From NCBI RefSeq assembly GCF_900107925.1, contig NZ_FNUJ01000005.1:620001-684000 (forward strand): a stretch of 64,000 bases of DNA. The letters run 5' to 3'. Position 1 is the stretch's first letter, and the number at the start of each line of letters is the position of its first letter. The notes under the pieces are model-generated. The model had not been told where the DNA came from, ran no database searches, and was given only the letters and a program-made list of their open reading frames with translations. The stretch comes from Amycolatopsis pretoriensis. GTDB taxonomy: Bacteria > Actinomycetota > Actinomycetes > Mycobacteriales > Pseudonocardiaceae. A program made the translations under genes and the position numbers. Below are positions 26,704-34,633 of this stretch, in pieces.

Positions 26704-27728
26704 GGGGCCTGCTCGCGCCGCTGATCAAGCTCGGCATCTTCGTGGTCGTCACCGTGCTGTTCACGACGATCCTCGGGATCAGCATCGCCAACATCAACAC
26801 CACCAGCACCAACGCCTACAAGGCGCGCTTCACCGACGCGACCCTGCTGCTGCCCAACGACGACGTCCGCATCGCCGGCGTCCGCGTCGGGCAGGTCAAG
26901 GACGTCAAGATCGTCGACAAGCGCCAGGCCGAAGTCGAGTTCGAGGTCGACGCCGGCCGCACGCTGCCCGCCGGCGTGACCGCGCAGATCAAGTTCCGCA
27001 ACCTGGTCGGCCAGCGCTACGTCTCCCTCGGCGAGGGGGAGAACAGCGGGGGCAAGAACCTGCAGCCCGGCGGCACCATCCCGCTGGACCGGACCACGCC
27101 GGCGCTGGACCTGACCGAGCTGTTCAACGGCTTCAAGCCGCTGTTCACCGCGCTCAACCCGGACGACGTCAACAAGCTGTCCTACGAGGTGATCCAGGTC
27201 CTGCAGGGCGAGGGCGGCACCGTCGAAAGCCTGCTGTCGCACACGGCGTCGCTGGCCACCACGATCGCCGACAAGGACCAGGTGATCGGCGAGGTCATCG
27301 ACAACCTCAACTCGATGCTCGACACGGTCAACGCGCACACCCCGCAGCTGAACGACCTCATCGTCAAGCTGCAGCAGCTGACCTCCGGTCTCGCCGCCGA
27401 CCGCAAGCCGATCGGCGACGCGATCGAGAGCCTCGGCAACCTGGCCGAAACGACGTCCGGCCTGCTGGGCGACGTCCGGGAGCCGCTGAAGAACGACATC
27501 AGCGCCCTCGGCACCCTCACGAACCAGCTCAACAAGAACGAGCCGGAGCTGGAGCACTTCATCCAGTTCCTGCCGACGAAGGTGAGCACGCTGACCCGCA
27601 CCGCGGACTACGGCTCCTGGTTCAACTTCTACGCCTGCGAGTTCTCCGGGACGGTCAGCTTGCCCCCATTGATTCCGCCGGTCGACCTGCCGTTGATCCC
27701 GGCCAACCGGTCGAGGTGCTCGGGATGA
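26700..27728 (+). CDS. mceB: Mce family protein MceB
   Basis: This is a 342-residue protein. An N-terminal helix (LGIFVVVTVLFTTILGISIA, ~9-28) anchors it. The MCE domain contains DDVRIAGVRVGQVKDVKIVD and FRNLVGQRYVSLGEG, and a helical coiled-coil region follows to ~300. It starts at GTG 26700 overlapping mceA. The C-terminus ends with paired cysteines (FYACEFSG..NRSRCSG), a feature also of neighbouring Mce subunits. Confidence 0.95.
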   Translation: MRGLLAPLIKLGIFVVVTVLFTTILGISIANINTTSTNAYKARFTDATLLLPNDDVRIAGVRVGQVKDVKIVDKRQAEVEFEVDAGRTLPAGVTAQIKFRNLVGQRYVSLGEGENSGGKNLQPGGTIPLDRTTPALDLTELFNGFKPLFTALNPDDVNKLSYEVIQVLQGEGGTVESLLSHTASLATTIADKDQVIGEVIDNLNSMLDTVNAHTPQLNDLIVKLQQLTSGLAADRKPIGDAIESLGNLAETTSGLLGDVREPLKNDISALGTLTNQLNKNEPELEHFIQFLPTKVSTLTRTADYGSWFNFYACEFSGTVSLPPLIPPVDLPLIPANRSRCSG

Positions 27729-28711
27729 AGTCCTTCCAGAAGCGCAACCCCGTCCCGATCGCGCTGTTCGGCATCGCCGTCCTCGCGCTCGGCTTCATCG
27801 CCGCGCTGAACTCCGACGACCTGCCGGTGATCGGCGGCGGCACCACGTACTCCGCCGAGTTCAGCGAAGCCTCCGGGCTGCAGAAGGACAACGACGTCCG
27901 GATCGCCGGCGTCAAGGTCGGCAAGGTCAGCGACATCGAGCTCGACGGCGCGTCGGTCAAGGTGTCGTTCAAGGTCAAGGACGCCTGGCTGGGCGACCGG
28001 ACCGCGGCCGCGATCAAGATCAAGACGCTGCTCGGCCAGAAGTACCTGTCGCTGGACCCGCAGGGCCAGGGCTCGCTGAACCCCGGCACCGCGATCCCGC
28101 GCGACCGCACGATGGCCCCCTACGACGTGCTCGACGCGTTCCGCGGGCTCTCGCAGACGGTCGACAACATCGACACCAAGCAGCTGGCGCAGAGCTTCGA
28201 CACGATCTCGCAGACCTTCGCCAACACGCCGCAGGACGTGAAGGGCGCGCTGTCCGGGCTCTCGAAGCTGTCGGACACGATCGCTTCGCGCGACGAGCAG
28301 CTGTCGAACCTGCTGGCCAACACCCGCGAGGTGTCGCAGACGCTCGTCGACCGCGACGCCGAGGTCCAGAAGCTGCTCACCGACGGCAACAAGCTGCTCG
28401 ACGAGCTGTCCAAGCGCGAAGACGCGATCACCTCGCTGCTCAACGGCTCCCGCGAGCTCGCGACGCAGCTGCAGGGCCTGATCGACGACAACGACAAGCA
28501 GCTCGACCCGGTGCTCACGTCGCTGGACCAGCTGACCTCGATGCTGCAGCGCAACCAGGACTCCCTGGCCGAGGGCATCAAGAAGTTCGCGCCGTTCATC
28601 CGCGTCTTCACCAACACCATCGGCAACGGGCGCTGGTTCGACAACTACATCTGCGGCCTGCTGCTCCCGTCGTTCGGCCCGATCAACGAAGAGGGGTGCT
28701 ACACGAAATGA
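27725..28711 (+). CDS. mceC: Mce family protein MceC
   Basis: This 328-residue protein has an N-terminal anchor (~9-27) and an MCE domain with NDVRIAGVKVGKVSDIELDG and IKTLLGQKYLSLDPQ, then a helical region and a C-terminal Cys pair (NYICGLLLP..EEGCYTK). I chose ATG 27725, which overlaps the mceB stop as ATGA and has GAGG eight bases upstream, over the GTG at 27716. Confidence 0.95.
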   Translation: MKSFQKRNPVPIALFGIAVLALGFIAALNSDDLPVIGGGTTYSAEFSEASGLQKDNDVRIAGVKVGKVSDIELDGASVKVSFKVKDAWLGDRTAAAIKIKTLLGQKYLSLDPQGQGSLNPGTAIPRDRTMAPYDVLDAFRGLSQTVDNIDTKQLAQSFDTISQTFANTPQDVKGALSGLSKLSDTIASRDEQLSNLLANTREVSQTLVDRDAEVQKLLTDGNKLLDELSKREDAITSLLNGSRELATQLQGLIDDNDKQLDPVLTSLDQLTSMLQRNQDSLAEGIKKFAPFIRVFTNTIGNGRWFDNYICGLLLPSFGPINEEGCYTK

Positions 28712-29892
28712 GTGACACCCGCTTCGGAATGGCCCTGACCCGGGGCTTCACCATCGCGATCGTCCTCGCGCTCGTCGTCGCCGGCGGGATCTGGTGGACC
28801 CTCAAGGACGCCGGCCGCAACCACCTGACCGCGTACTTCGCCGGCGCTGTCGGCCTGTACGAGGGCAACAGCGTGCGGATGCTCGGCGTCGACATGGGCA
28901 CGGTCACCAAGATCCAGCCCATGGGCAACCAGGTGAAGGTCGAGTTCGAGTACGACCGCTCGGTCGCCGTCCCGGCCGACGCCAAGGCGCTCATCGTGGC
29001 GCCGTCGCTGGTGTCCGACCGCTACGTCCAGCTCGCCCCGGCCTACACCGGCGGCCCGCGGATCTCCGACGGCGCGGTCATCGGCCTCGACCGCACCGAG
29101 GTGCCCCTCGAGGTCGACCAGCTGGCCGCCAGCCTGGCCCGGGTCAGCGAGACCCTCGGCCCGAACGGCGCCAACAAGAACGGCTCGCTGTCGAACCTGC
29201 TGAACACCGCCGCGGCCAACGTCGACGGCAACGGCCAGGCCCTGCACGACACGATCACCAAGCTCGGCCAGGCGGCCGGGACGCTGGCCGGCAACAAGGA
29301 CGACCTGTTCTCCACCGTGGAGAACCTCGGCAAGTTCTCGCAGACGCTGGCCGACTCCGACAAGCAGGTCCGCAGCTTCGAAAGCCAGCTCGCCGACGTC
29401 AGCGGCTACCTGGCGTCCGAAAAGGACAACCTGGCCGCGACCGTGCAGCAGCTGGGCACCACGCTGACCTCGGTGCAGGCGTTCATCGACCAGAACCACG
29501 ACCGGCTCAAGTCCAATGTGGACAAGCTGGCCGGGATCACCAAGGTCCTCGTCGACCAGCGGAGCTCGCTCGCCGAGATCCTCGACGTCGCGCCGGTCGG
29601 CCTGAGCAACCTGGTCAACACCTACAACGGCTCGGCCGGCACGCTCGACGCCCGGCCGAACCTCAACGAGCTGACCCAGCCGCCGCTGGTGATGATCTGC
29701 CGGCTGCTCAAGCAGGTCGGCACCAACAGCATTCCGGACGTGCTCGGCAACGCCTGCGAGAGCATCGCCGGCGTCGTCGACAAGGCGATCCCGCTGCCGT
29801 CCGTGGCGCAGACCGTGCAGGCCCTGCAGTCCGGTCAGCTGCCGCCGCTCCCGCTGCCCATCGCGGGGCAGCTCTACGGAGGTGGCCAGTGA
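28708..29892 (+). CDS. mceD: Mce family protein MceD
   Basis: This is a 394-residue Mce subunit. After an anchor (~13-31) the MCE domain shows NSVRMLGVDMGTVTKIQPMG and VAPSLVSDRYVQLAPAY. The long helical section (~130-310) is rich in regularly spaced hydrophobic residues. It overlaps both neighbours by ATGA/GTGA. The C-terminus has two cysteines (VMICRLL, NACESIAG). Confidence 0.95.
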   Translation: MSDTRFGMALTRGFTIAIVLALVVAGGIWWTLKDAGRNHLTAYFAGAVGLYEGNSVRMLGVDMGTVTKIQPMGNQVKVEFEYDRSVAVPADAKALIVAPSLVSDRYVQLAPAYTGGPRISDGAVIGLDRTEVPLEVDQLAASLARVSETLGPNGANKNGSLSNLLNTAAANVDGNGQALHDTITKLGQAAGTLAGNKDDLFSTVENLGKFSQTLADSDKQVRSFESQLADVSGYLASEKDNLAATVQQLGTTLTSVQAFIDQNHDRLKSNVDKLAGITKVLVDQRSSLAEILDVAPVGLSNLVNTYNGSAGTLDARPNLNELTQPPLVMICRLLKQVGTNSIPDVLGNACESIAGVVDKAIPLPSVAQTVQALQSGQLPPLPLPIAGQLYGGGQ

Positions 29893-31067
29893 AGAAGCTA
29901 CTGACCGTCGGAGCCATCGCCACTGTGTCGGCGTTGACGCTCTCGGGCTGCGCGTTCAACGGCATCTACGACCTGCCGCTGCCCGGCGGCGCCGACCTCG
30001 GCGACCACCCGTACACGGTGAACGTCGAGTTCCGGGACGTGCTCGACCTGACCCCGCAGGCCGGGGTGAAGGTCGACGAGGTGCCGATCGGCCGCGTCGA
30101 GAACGTCGGCCTCACCAAGGACGGCTGGCACGCGCTGGTGACCCTCAAGGTCAACGGCGACGTCAAGCTGCCGGCCAACGCGATCGCCAACGTCAAGCAG
30201 TCGAGCCTGCTCGGCGAGAAGTACGTCGAGCTGGCCTCGCCCGGCGACGACCAGGCCCAGGGCAAGCTCGCCGACAACGCGACCATCCCGCTGGCCCGGA
30301 CGAACCGCAGCGTCGAGGTCGAAGAGCTGCTCGGGGCGCTGTCGCTGCTGCTCAACGGTGGTGGCGTCGACCAGCTCAACACGATCACCAAGGAGCTCAA
30401 CAACGCCACCTCCGGCCGCGAGCCGGACATCAAGGCGCTCCTGGACAACGCGAACCAGCTGGTCACGAACCTCGACCAGCAGTCGCGCAACATCACCCGG
30501 GCCATCGACGGGCTGAACCGGCTGTCCTCGACGCTGAACGGCCAGAAGGACAAGCTGGTCGGCGCGGTCGACAACCTCGGGCCCGGCCTCGGCGTGCTCG
30601 AACAGCAGCGCGGCCAGCTGGTCACGATGCTGCAGGCGCTGGACAACCTCTCCGGCGTCGCCACCGACACCGTGAACCGGTCGCAGAAGGACCTCGTCGC
30701 CGACCTCAAGGCGCTGACCCCGACGCTGCAGAAGCTCGGCGAGGCGGGCAACGACCTGCCGAAGGCCCTGCAGATCCTGCTGACGTTCCCGTTCAGCGAC
30801 CAGGCCGTCAACGACGTCAAGGGTGACTACTTCAACCTGTTCGCGAAGGTGGACCTGAACCTGAAGACCGTCGTCGAGAACCTGGGCAGCAGCCGGCAGA
30901 ACATCCTGTCCGGCCAGCTCCCGCTGCAGGGGCTCACCGGCGGTACCGAAGGCGCGTCGGGCAACCCGCCGCTGCCGATCCCGGGGGAGAGCGGGTCCGC
31001 GCAGTCCGGGCAGTCGCAGCCGGGTCTCGGCAACCTCTTCGGGCTGCTCTCGGGAGGTGCGGGCTGA
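29889..31067 (+). CDS. mceE: Mce family lipoprotein MceE
   Basis: This 392-residue protein has a lipoprotein signal: MKKLLTVGAIATVSALTLSG is followed by Cys21, a good lipobox (TLSGC). MceE is the lipoprotein subunit (LprK-like) of mycobacterial Mce complexes. The MCE domain has AGVKVDEVPIGRVENVGL and KQSSLLGEKYVELASP, followed by helices and a Ser/Gly/Pro-rich tail. It starts at GTG 29889 overlapping mceD. Confidence 0.95.
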   Translation: MKKLLTVGAIATVSALTLSGCAFNGIYDLPLPGGADLGDHPYTVNVEFRDVLDLTPQAGVKVDEVPIGRVENVGLTKDGWHALVTLKVNGDVKLPANAIANVKQSSLLGEKYVELASPGDDQAQGKLADNATIPLARTNRSVEVEELLGALSLLLNGGGVDQLNTITKELNNATSGREPDIKALLDNANQLVTNLDQQSRNITRAIDGLNRLSSTLNGQKDKLVGAVDNLGPGLGVLEQQRGQLVTMLQALDNLSGVATDTVNRSQKDLVADLKALTPTLQKLGEAGNDLPKALQILLTFPFSDQAVNDVKGDYFNLFAKVDLNLKTVVENLGSSRQNILSGQLPLQGLTGGTEGASGNPPLPIPGESGSAQSGQSQPGLGNLFGLLSGGAG

Positions 31068-32332
31068 TGCTGATCCGCCGGACGAAGATCCAGCTGATCG
31101 CCTTCGCGGTCATTTCGATCGTCGCGATCGTGTACGCGCTGATCCGGTTCGCCGGGCTCGGCACCGTGTTCGGCAACAGCGGCTACACGGTGAAGCTGCA
31201 GCTCAACGAGTCGGGCGGCATCTTCACCAACGCCGAAGTCACCTACCGCGGCTACAACATCGGCCGGGTCGGCGAGATGCGCCTGACCCCGACCGGGCTC
31301 GAAGCCGACCTGAACATCGACCCGTCGGCGCCGCAGGTGCCGGCCGACCTCGACGCCGTCGTCGCCAACCGCTCGGCGGTCGGCGAGCAGTACGTCGACC
31401 TCAAGCCGAAGGCCGACAAGGGCCCGTACCTGGCCGGGGGCTCGGTCATCCCGGCGTCGAAGACGACCACCCCGGTCAGCACCGACCGGCTGATCGGCGA
31501 CCTCGACACGCTCGCCGCGTCGGTCCCGGTCGACTCGCTGCGCACGGTCGTCGACGAGTCCTACGACGCCTTCCGCGGCACCGGCGGCGACCTGCAGAAG
31601 CTGCTGGACACCGCGCGCAGCTTCACCACGACCGCGCAGGAGTACCTGCCGCAGACCATCCAGCTGCTCGACCAGGGCGGCAAGGTCCTGGACACGCAGA
31701 ACGACGAGGCCGAGAACTTCGCGTCGTTCAGCAAGAGCCTCAACCAGCTGACCGGCACCCTGAAGAACTCCGACGGCGACCTGCGCAAGCTCATCGGCAT
31801 CACGCCGCAGGTGGCGACGCAGATCAGCCAGGTGCTGCAGGAGTCCGGCCCGGGCCTCGGCGCGCTGACGGCGAACCTGCTGACCACGGCCAACCTGACC
31901 GTGACCCGGCTCGACGGCATCGAGCAGGGCCTGGTCACCTACCCGGCGCTGGCCGGCGCGGCGAGCAGCGTGGCGCCCGGCGACGGCACCGCGCACCTCG
32001 GCCTGGTGCTCAACCTGTTCAACCCGCCGTCGTGCACCAAGGGGTACCTGCCGTACTCGCAGTACCGCACCGGCAACGACCTCTCGGCGAAGCCGGCGAA
32101 GGAAGACGCGTACTGTGCCGAGCCGAAGGGCAGCCCGATCAACGTCCGCGGCGCGCAGAACGCGCCGTACGGCGGAGTGCCGGTCGCCCCGTCCGACGCC
32201 GACGTCTCGGCCAACGCCAACCGGCCGGCGGAGGAGCTGGCCGACGAGCGCGACACCCGGGGCGTCCCGGGCATCGTCGGCAGCCCCGGCGTCAGCCTGA
32301 ACAGCCTGGGCTCGCTGCTCGGGCTCGCCTGA
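31067..32332 (+). CDS. mceF: Mce family protein MceF
   Basis: This 421-residue final Mce subunit has an N-terminal anchor (LIAFAVISIVAIVYALIRFAG, ~10-30), an MCE domain with NAEVTYRGYNIGRVGEMRL and VVANRSAVGEQYVDLKP, a helical section, and a long C-terminal portion with a Cys pair (NPPSCTKGYLPY, EDAYCAEPKG). Its ATG shares one base with the mceE stop (TGATG). Confidence 0.95.
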   Translation: MLIRRTKIQLIAFAVISIVAIVYALIRFAGLGTVFGNSGYTVKLQLNESGGIFTNAEVTYRGYNIGRVGEMRLTPTGLEADLNIDPSAPQVPADLDAVVANRSAVGEQYVDLKPKADKGPYLAGGSVIPASKTTTPVSTDRLIGDLDTLAASVPVDSLRTVVDESYDAFRGTGGDLQKLLDTARSFTTTAQEYLPQTIQLLDQGGKVLDTQNDEAENFASFSKSLNQLTGTLKNSDGDLRKLIGITPQVATQISQVLQESGPGLGALTANLLTTANLTVTRLDGIEQGLVTYPALAGAASSVAPGDGTAHLGLVLNLFNPPSCTKGYLPYSQYRTGNDLSAKPAKEDAYCAEPKGSPINVRGAQNAPYGGVPVAPSDADVSANANRPAEELADERDTRGVPGIVGSPGVSLNSLGSLLGLA

Positions 32333-32368
32333 CGTGGATTTGATGACCGTTACCTACCCTGGAGTGCT

Positions 32369-32950
32369 ATGAGTTCGGACGAGCCGGCCGCCGTGGCGGT
32401 GGACGAGGAGCCCGCCGGTGCCCCGGCGGACCGGGAGCCGTCCGCGCGGATCCTGGTGCTCGGCGCCGCGGCGCTGGCCCTGGCCGCGCTGATCGCGGCG
32501 GCGATCTTCGGCGTCCAGTGGTGGGTGGCGGCGAACGACGACAACGCCGGCCTGGCGGCGTCGCGCGAGGCCGTGGTCAAGGCGGGTACCAACGCGCTGA
32601 AGGCGTACACCGAGGTCGACTACCAGGATCTCGACGGGTTCTTCGCCCGGCAGAAGTCGGTGTCGGACGACAAGATGTCGCAGCAGATCGACCAGTCGGC
32701 GCCGACGTTCCGCAAGGCCCTCGCCGACGCGAAGACGAAGGTCGCCACCGACGTCCAGGACATCGCCGTCGAGGAGCTGGACGACCACGAAGGCAAGGCC
32801 AGCTTCCTCGCCGCCATCGCCACGACCGTCACCCAGGGCGACAAGAGCAGTGCGAAGCCGCTGCGCCTCGAGGTGTCGATGACCCGCGTCGGCGACGAGT
32901 GGAAGCTGTCCGGCATCGACAGCGTCCCGCTCGTCGCGGCCGGCCAGTAG
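32369..32950 (+). CDS. Mce-associated membrane protein, first copy
   Basis: This 193-residue protein has an acidic N-terminus, one transmembrane helix (ILVLGAAALALAALIAAAIF, ~29-48) and an extracytoplasmic alpha/beta domain (~60-193) resembling other Mce-associated (Mas) proteins. These commonly follow mceF and are thought to stabilise the complex. Only 36 bases separate it from mceF. Confidence 0.85.
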   Translation: MSSDEPAAVAVDEEPAGAPADREPSARILVLGAAALALAALIAAAIFGVQWWVAANDDNAGLAASREAVVKAGTNALKAYTEVDYQDLDGFFARQKSVSDDKMSQQIDQSAPTFRKALADAKTKVATDVQDIAVEELDDHEGKASFLAAIATTVTQGDKSSAKPLRLEVSMTRVGDEWKLSGIDSVPLVAAGQ

Positions 32951-32971
32951 CGTCACCTTAAGGAGCTTGTA

Positions 32972-33976
32972 GTGCCCCCCTCCCGCCGCCAGCCGCCTCG
33001 CAGCAGCAGCACCCCGCCGTCGCGCCGGCCGCGCGTGGCCGGTCTGCGCAAGCCGTCGACGGACGAGTCCGCCGCCGAGCGGACCGGCCAGCTCCCCGCG
33101 GTCCCGGCCAAGCCGCGCCCGCGTCCGGCCCCCCGTCCGGCGCCGCGGCCGGCCGCCAAGCCCGCCGAGCCGGTCGAGGCCGACAGCGCCTCCTCCGCGG
33201 AGGACACCCAGGTCTTCGCGGCGGTCGGCACCGAGGTGGAGCCGCAGGTCGACGCGCTCACCGGGGAGCCCGAAGAGGTTCCCGAGAAGCCGGCCCCGCG
33301 GCGGAAGAAGCGGGACACGGGCATCGCGAAGCCGACGGAGGAGTCCGAGGTCCCGGTCGCCGCTTCGGAGGAACGGGCCGAGCCGGCGACTTCGCGGGTG
33401 CAGCGGCCGTACGTGGTCGCGGGCGCGCTGGTGCTGGTGGCGCTGCTCCTGGGCGGGCTGGCGTACTGGTTCAAGTCCGAAGAGGTCGACGTGTCCTCGG
33501 CGACGAGCAACACGGCCCTGCTGGACGTGGCGAAGACGGCCCAGGTCAAGGACGCGGTGTCCAAGGCGGCCGAGTCGCTGTTCTCGTACGACTTCAACAA
33601 CATCAAGAAGACCGAGGACGCGGCGAACGACCTGCTCGCCAACGACGACGTCCGGAACAAGTACAACTCGCTGATGGGCGAGGTGAAGCGGCTGGCGCCG
33701 GCCCAGAAGATGATCGTGACGTGCAAGGTGACGCGCGCGGCGGTGATCATGCTCAACGGCGACCTGGCGAAGGTGATGGTCTTCGTGGACCAGACGTCGA
33801 CCCGCACGGACACGAAGAAGACGACCGCGGGGACCGCCCAGCTCCACTTGAACGCCCAGCTGCAGGGCGACAAGTGGAAGATCACGGACATGGACACGTA
33901 CAACGCGCCGAAGGTCCCGGCGGCGACCCAGGCACCGGCGTCGTCGGCTCCGGCGTCACCCTCGCCGACCAAGTAG
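32972..33976 (+). CDS. Mce-associated membrane protein, second copy, with long disordered N-terminus
   Basis: This 334-residue protein has a Pro/Arg/Ala-rich cytoplasmic N-terminus (~1-145), a transmembrane helix (VVAGALVLVALLLGGLAYWF, ~149-168) and an outer domain with SSATSNTALLDVAKTAQVKD, alike in plan to the preceding protein. The start is GTG 32972, with AAGGAG upstream. The tail ends in Ser/Pro/Ala repeats. It closes the mce operon before a terminator. Confidence 0.83.
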   Translation: MPPSRRQPPRSSSTPPSRRPRVAGLRKPSTDESAAERTGQLPAVPAKPRPRPAPRPAPRPAAKPAEPVEADSASSAEDTQVFAAVGTEVEPQVDALTGEPEEVPEKPAPRRKKRDTGIAKPTEESEVPVAASEERAEPATSRVQRPYVVAGALVLVALLLGGLAYWFKSEEVDVSSATSNTALLDVAKTAQVKDAVSKAAESLFSYDFNNIKKTEDAANDLLANDDVRNKYNSLMGEVKRLAPAQKMIVTCKVTRAAVIMLNGDLAKVMVFVDQTSTRTDTKKTTAGTAQLHLNAQLQGDKWKITDMDTYNAPKVPAATQAPASSAPASPSPTK

Positions 33977-33985
33977 CGCCCCGGC

Positions 33986-34020
33986 GACGGCCCGCGACCC
34001 GATCGGTCGCGGGCCGTCTT
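33986..34020 (+). terminator. terminator at end of the mce operon
   Basis: A perfect 14-bp stem (GACGGCCCGCGACC and complement), with a 5-base loop, is followed by TTCGTG. Confidence 0.9.
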
Positions 34021-34633
34021 CGTGCCCGGAGCGGCTCGCTGAGCGGCCGTCACCGGCGCGGGACACGTGTGACGCCTGAGGCGTCCGCGACCGCCGGAAA
34101 ACGGCGTTCAGGCCGGTTACCGAAAACCCGCGCGACACGCCGCCAACGGCGGAACCGGTCCCGTCCGAAGTGGCCTGGAACATACGCTTCGACCCCCTCG
34201 GATCGCGGAAAACCCCCAGGTCCGACCCCTATTGCTGGCGCTACCAGCCGGTAACTGGAAGACTATTCGGCCGCTCACGCTCCGCTGACCTTCTCCAACG
34301 CTGCGCCAACCGGCGGGACCCCCGTGTGGCATCTTGACTCTCGGGCCCGGTGGGTTCACGCTTACTCCCGACGGCGAAACCGGCGGCCCTTGCGGGAGGG
34401 ACAACCGGCTCGCCTGGAGGCATACCTGAAGACGTCGCGAGGCAGGCTGGGCCCCATCGGGAGCGCCCCCTGGACAGACCGCGCCGTTCGGGCTAGACTG
34501 CCTCTTTGCGCTGCCCTCTTTCAGGCTGCCCGGAGCCGGTAGTTAGGATAGTGGGCACACGGCACCCTTGACAGTCGCTGATAGCTGTTGCTATGGCGGC
34601 CGTCACCGCTCATTGTCCCCGGAAGGACGCATC
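34021..34633 (+). promoter_or_regulatory. gene-free region with rpoBC promoter candidates
   Basis: Two candidate promoters are visible. TGGACA (34471-34476) and TAGACT (34494-34499) are separated by 17 bases. TTGACA (34568-34573) is followed after 17 or 18 bases by CTATGG/TATGGC (~34591-34597), which would give a short leader before the rpoB start. No ORF in this stretch has convincing codon use. Confidence 0.55.

Noticed and set aside
34568..34633. Longer N-terminus for RpoB
   Set aside because: The extension overlaps a promoter-like TTGACA and lacks a ribosome binding site; TTG 34634 has a good one.
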